DNA of 64,000 nt, from contig DDYN01000057.1 of NCBI GenBank assembly GCA_002347965.1, positions 26,571 through 90,570 on the forward strand. Reading direction: 5' to 3'. The translations under genes and the position numbers were made by a program. The stretch comes from UBA2233 sp002347965 [NCBI: Nitrospirae bacterium UBA2233]. Its GTDB lineage: Bacteria; UBA2233. This document shows, one piece after another, positions 24,958-33,035 of this stretch (its first letter is position 1; each line of letters starts with the position of its first letter). A model generated the notes under the pieces. That model had not been told where the DNA came from and searched no databases. It worked only from the letters and a program-made list of their open reading frames with translations.

Positions 24958-24990
24958 CACGGGGCACGGAAATGTGAACCGTGCCCCGTG
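24958..24990 (-). terminator. Strong hairpin after the rhodanese gene, probable terminator
   Basis: A perfect 12-bp GC-rich inverted repeat (CACGGGGCACGG and its complement, nine-base loop) 28 bases past the rhodanese stop. The T tract on the minus strand is weak, so termination is likely but not certain; it may also back up the pfkA terminator from the other side. Confidence 0.5.
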
Positions 24991-25018
24991 AAAACGGCTG
25001 GTGCCTATTATCCGCCCA

Positions 25019-26311
25019 TCAATAAACCACGGGGAACCCGGCGGCCGTCCAGTTGGTCGTCCCGCCGATTAAGTCGTACACCTGCGTGAAGCCCTTATCG
25101 ATGGCCATCATGGAAGCTTCCGCCCCCCTTGGCCCGTTGGCACACACAAAGCAGATCGGGGCGTTCTTGTCGAGCTCGCCGGAATCCAAAAACTGCTCGA
25201 CGTCCTCACCGAGCTCGTGGAACTGGATCTTGGCAATATGCAGCCCGTTGTACTCGAGCGCACTGCGTACGTCCACGACGGTTAGGTTCGGATCCTCTCG
25301 CCATTTCTCGTAGAGTTGGCTTGCGATCCAAGAGTGCATGTACTTGCCCTGGATCCAGCCCGTATTGGCGTAGTTGACGATTCTGTTGACCATCTCGATC
25401 AACGTGGGCCCGAAGTTGGGCGCTGGTACCCAGTTTTCGGAATCCGGCGTAGACCCGCCGATCGCCCGGTTGATGCCGGCGGCCCTTCCTTGAACGCCAA
25501 GGAACGTGTTCAGCGTTTGCTCGGCAAGAGCTTGGTCTTTGGTGTTGACGATTTTTGCGGATTTTTTGAAAACAAGGTCCGGATAGGCATCGGCTAGGCT
25601 AGGAGCGCTTTGGTAGCCGAAGGCATCCTCTGACTGGGCCACAATTTGGCCTTTTTGGTAGACAACCGGCGCTTGACCCTTGGTCACATCAACGCCTTGC
25701 AAAGACAAGGGCATGCCGGCCCCGATCCATTCTCCGATGCCTGAATTCAGGTAGTAAACGTTGTCGTAACCATACGTAACCGTATGGTAGCCCGCTACAA
25801 GGGCTCGAATCCCTCAAGCACAGATGAGAATTTCTGGCTTGTCGGGGTCGAGCCTGCCCGATTTCACGAACTCGTCGTACTCAGAAAGCGGGACGTTGAT
25901 AGAGCCCGGGATGTGCATGCCGTCGAACTCGGCCTTGGAGCGTATGTCAACGATCTGAACCTCTTGGCTTGACATCATCCTGCGCATCTGGGCCGCCGTT
26001 ACCGGGTTTGCCGTTACGCCCTCGAGCTTTAGCTGTAAGGGCGGAATCGCGCCCTCCATCCAGTAGCGCATGCCTCCCATCAGGTACATGAAGAACGCGC
26101 CCACGTCGGTCGTGGCGATCTGGTTGGGCGTGAAGGAGAACATGTTGCCCGCCAAGGGCACGAACAAGTCGGCCATCGGCTGGGTCAAGCCCCGGACCAT
26201 CAAGTCGTTCCTCGTTACCTCGTGGGCGTTTGCTTTGGTCCCCACAAACGGGGCTGCGCTAAAGATAAGCGGCAGGCCTAAGGCCAGCGCCTTGAACCAT
26301 CGCTTTCGCAT
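25019..26311 (-). CDS. Exported two-domain rhodanese with in-frame TGA (candidate selenoprotein)
   Basis: One 431-codon frame crossed by a single TGA at codon 166 (25814-25816). Features: signal peptide (residues 1-29, ending TKANA), a spacer, rhodanese domain 1 (about 100-205) and rhodanese domain 2 (about 325-430). The loop of domain 1 reads Cys164-Ala-TGA-Gly-Ile-Arg; that of domain 2 reads Cys390-Ala-Asn-Gly-Pro-Arg. Sequence after the TGA continues domain 1 without a gap (YDNVYYLNSGIGEW), so this is not two genes. A SECIS-like hairpin follows the TGA. Either Sec is inserted, or this is a nonsense mutation or sequencing error. Start has AAGGAGG upstream. Rhodaneses transfer sulfane sulfur; this one would act in the periplasm. 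Confidence 0.7.
25769..25788 (-). promoter_or_regulatory. Candidate bacterial SECIS hairpin downstream of the rhodanese TGA
   Basis: On the minus strand, a perfect stem (ACCATACG with CGTATGGT) closes a GTTA loop. The loop lies 34-37 bases after the TGA and begins with G. Known bacterial SECIS elements need an apical loop about 16-37 bases after UGA, a stem of at least four pairs, and a G in the first two loop positions; all are met. A shorter competing hairpin lies just upstream. Confidence 0.5.
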
Positions 26312-26340
26312 GGCTCCTCCTTATTTTGGTTGATTCTTTC

Positions 26341-26472
26341 CTACACCAGGCTTGTCAGCGAGGTGCTGGTAGCCGGGAAAGAGTTCGACAAAAGATGCAC
26401 GAACGCGTTCAGAAAGGCATTTAAGAGCTCGCTCAAGAGTCCAGGGTCGATCGGGGCAGGTTGGAATCCCAT
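26341..26472 (-). CDS. 43-residue peptide 2 upstream of rhodanese, unknown
   Basis: ATG at 26472 with a strong AAGGAGG six bases upstream. Sequence runs from MGFQPAPIDPGLLSELLNA through FLNAFVHLLSNSFPA to a Ser/Thr-rich end. Residues about 12-30 could form an amphipathic or hydrophobic helix. No signal peptide or known family. It lies 29 bases upstream of the rhodanese start and 16 bases downstream of a second 43-residue ORF, with the same length and similar pattern, so the two look like tandem paralogues in one operon. Confidence 0.6.
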   Translation of the reverse strand: MGFQPAPIDPGLLSELLNAFLNAFVHLLSNSFPATSTSLTSLV

Positions 26473-26488
26473 AGAAAACCTCCTTATT

Positions 26489-26620
26489 TCAGCCCATTAA
26501 ACTAGTAATCGGGCTCGTCAAAAACCCAGAGAGCTGATCGCTCACACCAAGAAGCCCGGGCAAGCTCGGGGCCAGGTTGTTGACGAAGAACTCGTAGACC
26601 GTGTTCAGGAACTCGGCCAT
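26489..26620 (-). CDS. 43-residue peptide 1 upstream of rhodanese, unknown
   Basis: ATG at 26620, preceded by AAAAGGAGGTGA, a near-perfect Shine-Dalgarno; an ATG five bases earlier is out of frame. It begins MAEFLNTVYEFFVNNLAPS, then GLLGVSDQLSGFLTSPITSLMG. The N-terminal half is aromatic and hydrophobic with scattered acidic and Asn residues. Shares length, FLN motif and a TSL-type end with peptide 2. Very strong ribosome sites suggest high expression. Function unknown; options include small membrane subunits, export chaperone partners or RiPP-like precursors, none supported further. Confidence 0.6.
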   Translation of the reverse strand: MAEFLNTVYEFFVNNLAPSLPGLLGVSDQLSGFLTSPITSLMG

Positions 26621-26781
26621 ACCATTCACCTCCTTTTAGGCTTGTTTATTATTGTATGAAGCATACTAAAATTGCACGTTTCTGTCAAAGTATCGCCGTA
26701 GAGTATCCAGTTGGCTCGACAAGGCATGGAAGGATTACGTTGAAGGACGGGTTTTGTTCGGACGAACGATCGTCAAAAGGC

Positions 26782-26943
26782 CTATCGTCCTCCCGCTCGG
26801 AGATACGGGAAAACACCGCCACCCTTACGCACCCTGTAGAAATGGATGGATACGAGCGCGACGATCACCAGCGGCAACAGGACAATATCAAGCACATAGA
26901 AGCGGACAGGCGCAAGCGGGCGATGGCAACCGACAGGCCTGGC
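26782..26943 (-). pseudogene. Remnant of a cytochrome b transmembrane segment
   Basis: A minus-strand frame ending at 26782 reads RFYVLDIVLLPLVIVALVS then IHFYRVRKGGG. This resembles the helix of bc-type cytochrome b that ends in HxxRVRKDGG. Nothing upstream or downstream completes the gene and a stop follows soon after. I read it as a fragment of a lost electron-transfer gene. Confidence 0.4.
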
Positions 26944-27030
26944 GTGATCATCGTAGTGGACTACGAAAAACGCATCGGCTGCAAGTACTTTATCGTTCCA
27001 TGCCCTTACGGGGCGCGCTTGTCCGCAAAG
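26923..27030 (+). pseudogene. Remnant of a 4Fe-4S ferredoxin-like (DmsB/NrfC-type) subunit
   Basis: The plus-strand frame includes VIIVVDYEKRIGCKYFIVPC then PYGAR. Family members usually read VDxxKCIGCxxCxxACPYGAR; here the first and third cysteines are Arg and Phe, and the motif stands alone with no flanking domain. An open frame of 151 codons (26656-27111) covers it but its other parts resemble nothing. Decayed gene fragment. Confidence 0.45.
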
Positions 27031-27082
27031 GGGAGTTCTTCACGGGGAATTGGTAGTTTTCACTTTCTTTTTCTTCCGCTCC

Positions 27083-28582
27083 CTAGGTCTTTGCCGTCAC
27101 TTCCTGGCTAGCTCGGCTCCTCCCGGCCCTGTCTGTGACGCGGACCTGGTAGGTATGGGCGGCTTCCTTGGCAAGAGCGTCCGTCACGAAGAATGGCTCT
27201 AGGCTGGTTTGAGGGGCTGCCTGAACCCGTTTGAAAGGCTTGCCGTCTTTCAGGACCTCGTAGAAAGCAAGCGGCTCGTCGCCGGCGTATGCGGTATCCC
27301 AGAAAATGCGTACATCCAGGTCTTTCTTGCCGTAAGGCATGTCCAGCTCGACCCTCACGTTCTTGGGCGCGCTAAGCCCTTCGTAGGGCCTTTGGAAGTA
27401 GTTCGTCGTCTTGCCCAGCGCATCTTTGGCCCGGCCCTCGATTGCGCGCAGTTCGGCTTCGGAGAGCGGCCCTTTGAGTTGCGAGGCCTGGATGTTGGCC
27501 AGCAGTTGCCGCTCGTTGCCGATCCCCATGATCGCCGTATCCACGCCGGGGATGCTCAAGGAATACCGAACGGCTAGCTTCGAAGGAAAGGCATCGGACC
27601 CGATTGCGTGGACGACGTCCGAGGGCGCGCTGGAAAATCTTGGAGTCTTGCCGTAGAACGCCCCATCCGCAAACACCTTCATGGCGATGACTCCCATCCC
27701 CTTGGCCTTAGCAAGCGGAATGGCGTTGTACTGGTGGTTGAAGTAGAGCCTGTCGTTTGCGTTGATCGCGACAAGGAGCGTATCGAGAATCCCTCGGGAA
27801 TCCTTTTGCATGGCGTACATGTGGGCTGGCGAATTCCAGTGTCCCGTAATGCCTATATGCCCGATTAGCCGCTCGTTGCCAGGGTTGAACCCCGTGCGGT
27901 TCGTCCCGTCGCGCAAGTCTAAAAGCCCCGCGAGCGCGCCAACAGGTCCCGCCTTGGGGTCTGGGTTCTCCAAGCCGGCATAGATCGCATCGACATGCTC
28001 AAAGCTCTGGATGTTGTGGACCTGAACAAGGTCCAGGTAGGAACCTTTAGGGTAATTGCCCTTGCCATCCCCGAAGATTAAAGAGAGCGAACGCTTGACA
28101 TCGTCTATGGCGCCCCTGACGCTTTCTCCGTTCGAACGCGAGCCCGGGCCCAGGTCGCCTTCGAACGGCGCCGTATAGCGCATCATCGTCTTAGTTGCTA
28201 AAAAGATTTTGCGCCTCATGGGTTCGTTGTAGACTGGCTTACCGGGGATCAGGTCGAGCTTTTTAAAGGCCTTGCCGAAGTTTGCCTGGCTTGGACCGTA
28301 GACGTTCGAGGTGTCGAGGTAGGTCGTACCGAGCATGATCGCCTTCGCGATGAGCGCCACGGGGTCGATCCCCTCGGGCGTCCACTGGAGCGAGGCTTGG
28401 CCGCCCAAACCAAATGTAGTAACGGCTCGGTTCGTTTTTCCCAGCGTTCGGGCAACTAGCGCCCTTGGCCCCTCTGTCGCCGAGGCGATTCCCCCGAAGA
28501 GGTCCCATGGCCTAGCGACCAGGACCGTTCCCAGTCCCAAGCCGTATCCAAAAAACTTCCTCCTTGGCATTCCCTTGCCCAT
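27083..28582 (-). CDS. Tat-exported aldo/keto reductase
   Basis: 499 residues. Begins with a twin-arginine signal, MPRRKFFGYGLGLG, followed by a hydrophobic stretch. An aldo/keto-reductase barrel spans about 45-400: VTTFGLGGQASLQW, YLDTSNVYGPSQ (catalytic Asp/Tyr), VQVHNIQSFEHVD. A C-terminal Ig/fibronectin-like region (about 420-499, TYQVRVTDRAGRS) is extra. Start supported by GGAGG five bases upstream. An exported AKR may carry a bound cofactor; substrate unknown. Confidence 0.85.
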   Translation of the reverse strand: MGKGMPRRKFFGYGLGLGTVLVARPWDLFGGIASATEGPRALVARTLGKTNRAVTTFGLGGQASLQWTPEGIDPVALIAKAIMLGTTYLDTSNVYGPSQANFGKAFKKLDLIPGKPVYNEPMRRKIFLATKTMMRYTAPFEGDLGPGSRSNGESVRGAIDDVKRSLSLIFGDGKGNYPKGSYLDLVQVHNIQSFEHVDAIYAGLENPDPKAGPVGALAGLLDLRDGTNRTGFNPGNERLIGHIGITGHWNSPAHMYAMQKDSRGILDTLLVAINANDRLYFNHQYNAIPLAKAKGMGVIAMKVFADGAFYGKTPRFSSAPSDVVHAIGSDAFPSKLAVRYSLSIPGVDTAIMGIGNERQLLANIQASQLKGPLSEAELRAIEGRAKDALGKTTNYFQRPYEGLSAPKNVRVELDMPYGKKDLDVRIFWDTAYAGDEPLAFYEVLKDGKPFKRVQAAPQTSLEPFFVTDALAKEAAHTYQVRVTDRAGRSRASQEVTAKT

Positions 28583-28591
28583 GGCACCCTC

Positions 28592-29440
28592 CTATGGAGT
28601 TGGATCGTAGGCTTCAAAAGCGACGACGACGAGCGTGATGTTGTCGTGTCCCCCCCGGGTGTTGGCCATGTTTACGAGCTCCGTGGCGATAAGGGGAGCA
28701 ATTCTGAGCCTGTTGGCCACGTAGGCAACCTCGCTCGGAGGAACGAGATCGCTAAGGCCGTCCGAACAAAGGACCAGGCAGCCCTCTCTAGGGATCTCGA
28801 ACACGCCCGTTTCGGGCTCGATCGTATCGGGGGGCGAGATGCCGAGCGCCTGGATAAGCACGCCCGTTGCCGGGTCTTCCTGCTCGTGGGCTAGCTTTAT
28901 AGCCCCCGTTTCGTCTACCCAAAGCATGGCAGAATCTCCGACGTTCAAAAAAACGACTGCGTCGCCAACGACAAGCGCCAACACGAGCGTCGTCCCCATC
29001 ATCCAAGCGGGCCTTTTGCGCCCAAGAGATATGTTTTCTTTGTAAATCTTGTAGGCAAGCCCAAAGCAAACCCTTCGGATGCGGTTGCCCACGCAAGCGG
29101 GAAGGCCCGGCTCTGGGCCTTTGAATACATCGAGGGGCTTGAGGAGAGCGTCGAGCAAAGGACGCTGAAGCTTGTTCGCTACCAAAGGCCGACTTGGTTC
29201 AGTGTCACCGAGCAGCGGGAACACCTCGGAAACCGGAAGGCCCTCTAGGTACTCCTGCCCCAGAATGGCGGCGCGCTCACCCTCGGGGTGCCCCCCAAGC
29301 CCGTCTAGCACGGCGTAGAGCCCAAGCGGCAGGATACGACTACCGTCGTCGAGCGTTCGAACAACGTATCGGTCCTCATTTTTCGCCCTGCGCTTGCCTT
29401 GGTCTGTCAAGCAGCTCGTCTGGATGCGAAACCGTTTCAT
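28592..29440 (-). CDS. PP2C-family serine/threonine protein phosphatase
   Basis: 282 residues. PPM motifs: KNEDRYVV (motif 1 Asp), AVLDGLGGHPEGERAA (motif 2), VVFLNVGDSAMLWVDE, LVLCSDGLSDLV, and GGHDNITLVVV (last metal Asp). Cytoplasmic, Mn/Mg-dependent. Four-base overlap (ATGA) with bioB. In bacteria such phosphatases oppose Hanks kinases or act in stressosome partner switching; two RsbR-like genes are in this window but not adjacent. Confidence 0.92.
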   Translation of the reverse strand: MKRFRIQTSCLTDQGKRRAKNEDRYVVRTLDDGSRILPLGLYAVLDGLGGHPEGERAAILGQEYLEGLPVSEVFPLLGDTEPSRPLVANKLQRPLLDALLKPLDVFKGPEPGLPACVGNRIRRVCFGLAYKIYKENISLGRKRPAWMMGTTLVLALVVGDAVVFLNVGDSAMLWVDETGAIKLAHEQEDPATGVLIQALGISPPDTIEPETGVFEIPREGCLVLCSDGLSDLVPPSEVAYVANRLRIAPLIATELVNMANTRGGHDNITLVVVAFEAYDPTP

Positions 29441-30333
29441 GCCTGGAGAGGGTCAAGCCCGAGCGCCCGAACCATCCGAAGCGTCCTTGAGCCCTCTTGC
29501 CCCTTTGCCGTAAGGTAATCACCCAAGAAGGCCGAATCGGCAACGAGAAACCCGATAGGTTCGAGCGCGCCTAAGTGCAGCTCCCTTCCCGCCGCCAAAC
29601 GGACCTCGGTAGCGGGCAAAAGAAGGCGGACAACGCATAGCACGCGAAGGCATTGTTCTGGGTTAAGAGGCGGCGCACCCTCCAGCGGCGTTCCCGGGAT
29701 GGGGATCAAAAAGTTCACGGGGATCGCATCCGGCTTGAGTTCTGCAAGGTCTTGTAGCAACCCCGCGAGCTCTTTTAGACTCTCGCCCAGCCCTACGATG
29801 AACCCGCAGCAAAGCTCGAGCCCTCTTTCCTTGACGCGCCTTGCCATTTGGAGCCTGTCTTCGTAGGTATGGCTCGAGCAGATCCTTGGGTAGACCTCTC
29901 TTGGGGCGTTGAGGTTGTGGTTGATGCGGTCGAGCCCGCAGGCCTTTAAAAAATCGAGGGCGGCATCGTCTAGAAAGCCCGAGGAAAAGCAGGTCTTGAG
30001 GCCGAGGTCGCGCGCCATGAAAGAAACGGCCTCCCCAACCACTCGCAAATCGGCCTCTACGGCACCCCGCCTGGCGATCGCCATGCAGAAGCGGTAAGCC
30101 CCGCTTGCCTGCGCCTCTTTGGCGCCGGCGATGAGCTCGCTTGCCTTGAGCGGCGCCGAGGGCGTGACGGGCGTAGGGAACTTAGATGACTGGCCGCAGT
30201 AGGAGCAATCCTCGCTGCATCCGCCCTTCTTGGCGTTTTCTAAGACATGGAGCTTGAAGCTGTTCCCAAAGTGCGCCCTCCTTAACCGGATAGCCTCTTT
30301 GAGGATGGGCTTGAGCGGCGTTTTTGGGTCCAG
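29437..30333 (-). CDS. bioB: Biotin synthase, start codon unclear
   Basis: Radical SAM enzyme converting dethiobiotin to biotin. The cluster motif CSEDCSYC (CxxxCxxC) is followed by QSSKF; INHNLNAPREVYPRI, CCGFIVGLGES and AAGRELH are BioB landmarks; C-terminus GDYLTAKGQEGSRTLRMV. There is no ATG, GTG or TTG in frame between the 3' end of the adjacent tRNA-Leu and this motif; the first such codon upstream is a GTG inside the tRNA gene. I have tentatively placed the start at CTG (30333), giving 298 residues. Coordinates of the 5' end are therefore approximate. Confidence 0.8.
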   Translation of the reverse strand: MDPKTPLKPILKEAIRLRRAHFGNSFKLHVLENAKKGGCSEDCSYCGQSSKFPTPVTPSAPLKASELIAGAKEAQASGAYRFCMAIARRGAVEADLRVVGEAVSFMARDLGLKTCFSSGFLDDAALDFLKACGLDRINHNLNAPREVYPRICSSHTYEDRLQMARRVKERGLELCCGFIVGLGESLKELAGLLQDLAELKPDAIPVNFLIPIPGTPLEGAPPLNPEQCLRVLCVVRLLLPATEVRLAAGRELHLGALEPIGFLVADSAFLGDYLTAKGQEGSRTLRMVRALGLDPLQA

Positions 30334-30350
30334 GAGGTTTTCGATAAAGC

Positions 30351-30438
30351 TGGTGCCGAGGGCCGGAATCGAACCGGCACGGAGGAATCCCCCGAGGGAT
30401 TTTAAGTCCCTTGCGTCTACCTGTTCCGCCACCCCGGC
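30351..30438 (-). tRNA. tRNA-Leu (anticodon TAA)
   Basis: Class II tRNA with a variable arm. The acceptor stem (GCCGGGG with CCTCGGC, one G-T pair) is closed, the anticodon loop is CTTAAAA, the T loop is GTTCGATT, and CCA is encoded at the 3' end (30351-30353). It abuts the bioB frame without an intervening stop. Confidence 0.95.
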
Positions 30439-30457
30439 AACCTCCCGTTTTGTTCGT

Positions 30458-31900
30458 CTACACGGCGGCGTATTGGAGCCTGAGCCCCTTTTTGGCCACG
30501 AGATAGTCGTGAATTCCCTTAGCCGCGACCTTTGCCTGCCCCATTGCAGAAATAACGGTCGAGCCTCCCGTAATGACGTCTCCCGCCGCGAACAACCCCG
30601 GGATAGAGCTCATGCCCGTTTCGGTGTTCACGACGACGATGCCGCTTTTGGTCAGTTCGAGCCCGGGCGTCGAGCGGGTAACCAAGGGGTTGATGTCGCA
30701 GCCGAGCGCTATGATCGCCGTATCGCACTCTATGGTCCAGTTGGAACCCTCGATCGGGATGGGCCGGCGCCTACCCGAGCTATCCGGCTCCCCCAAGGCC
30801 ATTTCCATCACCTCGATCGCCTTGAGCTTGTAATGGCTATCCCCGATGAATCGAACAGGGTTCGTTAAAAAGCGTGTCTTGACGCCCTCTTCTTCGGCGT
30901 GATGGAGCTCTTCTACCCTGCAGGGCGCCTCGGCCCGTGAACGCCTGTATACTAGCGTGACCGCCTCGGGCTGAAGCCGGATGGAAGTCCTGGCCCCGTC
31001 CATGGCCGCGTCGCCGGCGCCGATAACGACGATGTTCTTTCCGTACTCGATCGGCGTTGCATAGTCCGGGAACAAATCCGCCCGCATGAGGTTAAGCCTC
31101 GTTAGCCATTCGTTGGCCGAGTAGACGCCCACAAGGTTCTCGCCCGGAATTCCGAGCATTTTTGGAAGCCCCGCACCCGTTCCTAGCAAGATAGAATCGT
31201 AGCCCATCTTAAAGATGTCTTCGATACTCAGGGCCTTGCCGATGACGGCGTCTTTGAATATCTCCACGCCAAGGTATTCGAGCGCCTTCAGCTCGGACTC
31301 GATGACGTCCGAAGGAAGGCGAAACCGCGGGATGCCATAGTATAGAACGCCGCCAGGCTTGTGCATCGCTTCAAAAAGCGTCACCCGGTGGCCCAAGCGG
31401 GCAAGCTCGAAGGCGCCAGTGATGCCGGCCGGGCCGGACCCCACGATCGCCACGCTGCAACCGGTCGAAGCACCCGGCTTGGGGAGCTCAACACGCCCGG
31501 AGAGCCTCTCGAAATCGGCCACGAACCGCTCGATCTTGCCGATGCTCACGGGCTCTCCGCGCTTTCCGATCACGCAGGACTGTTCGCATTGCTTTTCTTG
31601 AGGGCAGACCCTTCCGCATATGGCGGGCAAGATGTTCTTTTCTTTCAAAACGTGGGCCGCCTCGAGAATCGCGCCTTCGCCCACCAATTTGACGAACCTA
31701 GGAATGTCGATGCCGACAGGGCAGCCCGCAACGCAGGAAGGCTTCGGGCATTCGATGCAACGGAGCGCCTCCTCTTTGGCCTCCTCGAGGCCAAACCCAA
31801 GGCACACCTCCTCAAAATTTCGGCTTCGAACCTCTGGCGGCTGCTCTGGCGCCTTGTGGCGCGGAATCTTGATGCGATCTTTTATGCTTAGGCCTGACAT
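30458..31900 (-). CDS. nfnB: NADPH-dependent oxidoreductase large subunit NfnB (GltD/SudA-like)
   Basis: 480 residues. An N-terminal domain has two [4Fe-4S] cysteine sets (CIECPKPSCVAGCP near 48-61 and CGRVCPQEKQCEQSC near 95-109), then FAD and NADPH Rossmann folds (VAIVGSGPAGITGAFEL near 147; VVIGAGDAAMDGA near 290). Together with the smaller subunit upstream (13-base overlap) it forms the electron-bifurcating NADH-dependent reduced ferredoxin:NADP+ oxidoreductase. A sulfide dehydrogenase or glutamate synthase small-subunit role is an alternative reading, but the pairing favours Nfn. Confidence 0.85.
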   Translation of the reverse strand: MSGLSIKDRIKIPRHKAPEQPPEVRSRNFEEVCLGFGLEEAKEEALRCIECPKPSCVAGCPVGIDIPRFVKLVGEGAILEAAHVLKEKNILPAICGRVCPQEKQCEQSCVIGKRGEPVSIGKIERFVADFERLSGRVELPKPGASTGCSVAIVGSGPAGITGAFELARLGHRVTLFEAMHKPGGVLYYGIPRFRLPSDVIESELKALEYLGVEIFKDAVIGKALSIEDIFKMGYDSILLGTGAGLPKMLGIPGENLVGVYSANEWLTRLNLMRADLFPDYATPIEYGKNIVVIGAGDAAMDGARTSIRLQPEAVTLVYRRSRAEAPCRVEELHHAEEEGVKTRFLTNPVRFIGDSHYKLKAIEVMEMALGEPDSSGRRRPIPIEGSNWTIECDTAIIALGCDINPLVTRSTPGLELTKSGIVVVNTETGMSSIPGLFAAGDVITGGSTVISAMGQAKVAAKGIHDYLVAKKGLRLQYAAV

Positions 31901-32733
31901 AGGCTTTGCTCCTTTTGTTTGAGGTACTCCTCCAGCGCGGCCCGCTCTTTTTCGGCGTACATCCGCTGCCTGGCGACAAGCTCGTCGTAGTCGACGTCAT
32001 GGCCGCTGAATTCTGGCCCGTGGATGCAAGAAAACCTCGTCTCCCCGCCCACCGTAACCCGGCAGGCGCCACACATTCCCGTACCGTCAACCATCAGTGT
32101 GTTGAGGCTGACCATCGTCGGGATTCCGAGAGGCTTTGTCATGTCAGAAACGGCCCGCATCATCGGAACCGGCCCGACGGCGACGACGTAATGCACCGGC
32201 TCATCGTCTAGAATGGCCTTCAGCGCGTCCGTTACGAGCCCTTGCATGCCGGCGCTGCCGTCGTTGGTCGTAATAAACAGCCTATCAAGAGCCGCTTGAA
32301 GCCTGTCCGCGAAGATGAGCAGCTCTTTCGTCCTGGCTCCGACGATGCCGTAAACCTTGTTGTCTAGCTCTTTGAGCTTCCTTCCCATCGGGAGGATCGC
32401 CCCGGACCCATACCCGCCGCCGATCAGAACGCACGTTCCGAACTTTTCGGCGTGGGTTGGAACCCCCAAGGGCCCTACGACGTCCAAAAAGCTATCCCCT
32501 GCTTGCAAGTCGTAGATCTCGTGGCTCGTCCTGCCGACGGCCTGCACGATCAGCTCGAGCGTGCCGGCCTCGCGGTCAAACCCGCAGATGGACAGGGGAA
32601 TCCGCTCGCCCTTTTCGTCCACCCGGACGATTACGAACTGGCCCGGCTGCACCTTTCGGGCGACCAACGGGGCCTCAATTTTAAGATGGACCGTTTTTGG
32701 TGCGATCTCTTGGCGCGTAAAGATTTGGAACAC
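31888..32733 (-). CDS. nfnA: NfnA-type ferredoxin-NADP reductase subunit
   Basis: 281 residues. An FAD-binding beta-barrel (PGQFVIVRVDEKGERIPLSI), an NAD-binding domain (VLIGGGYGSGAILPM) and a C-terminal [2Fe-2S] site with CGACRVTVGG and a later Cys (FSCIHGPEF). This is the standard layout of NfnA/SudB. It precedes nfnB in one operon. A palindromic site lies about 60 bases upstream. Confidence 0.85.
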   Translation of the reverse strand: MFQIFTRQEIAPKTVHLKIEAPLVARKVQPGQFVIVRVDEKGERIPLSICGFDREAGTLELIVQAVGRTSHEIYDLQAGDSFLDVVGPLGVPTHAEKFGTCVLIGGGYGSGAILPMGRKLKELDNKVYGIVGARTKELLIFADRLQAALDRLFITTNDGSAGMQGLVTDALKAILDDEPVHYVVAVGPVPMMRAVSDMTKPLGIPTMVSLNTLMVDGTGMCGACRVTVGGETRFSCIHGPEFSGHDVDYDELVARQRMYAEKERAALEEYLKQKEQSLCQA

Positions 32734-32793
32734 CGCATGGACTCCTTCTGGCGGGTTCGGTTTAAATGGGGTAGAATGAACTACCCTATATTA

Positions 32794-32808
32794 CACCAAT
32801 CATTGGTG
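32794..32808 (-). promoter_or_regulatory. Palindromic operator-like site upstream of nfnAB
   Basis: A perfect 7-bp inverted repeat (CACCAAT, one-base centre, ATTGGTG), flanked by AT-rich arms that continue the symmetry with one offset. It lies between nfnA and the tRNA genes and may bind a dimeric regulator. Confidence 0.45.
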
Positions 32809-32954
32809 AATATTGAAGAACGACGGCATTGGCCTTTGTGGTATTTTTAGTTTATTGTAGCAGGTCCGCCCAACCCTTGACAATGCGGTCGTTTTACTAT
32901 GGCTTTACAAGGGCGCGCGATCGGGCTACATTAAAGTAATAACTGCTATATCTC

Positions 32955-33031
32955 GTCCCCATCGTCTAGACGGCCCAGGACACAGGCCTTTCAAGCCTGA
33001 AACGGGGGTTCGAATCCCCCTGGGGACGCCA
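32955..33031 (+). tRNA. tRNA-Glu (anticodon TTC)
   Basis: Acceptor GTCCCCA with TGGGGAC, anticodon stem CAGGC/GCCTG around loop CTTTCAA, T loop GTTCGAAT, encoded CCA. Five bases before the tRNA-Lys gene, so probably one transcript. Confidence 0.97.
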
Positions 33032-33035
33032 TTTT

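Noticed and set aside
26656-27111. Open frame of 151 codons as an intact gene
   Set aside because: Only a short Fe-S-like segment is recognisable, two of its four cysteines are lost, and it overlaps a cytochrome b remnant on the other strand.
30351-30432. N-terminal extension of BioB starting at a GTG
   Set aside because: These codons are the tRNA-Leu gene; the resulting peptide is the familiar artefact of translating a tRNA-Leu.
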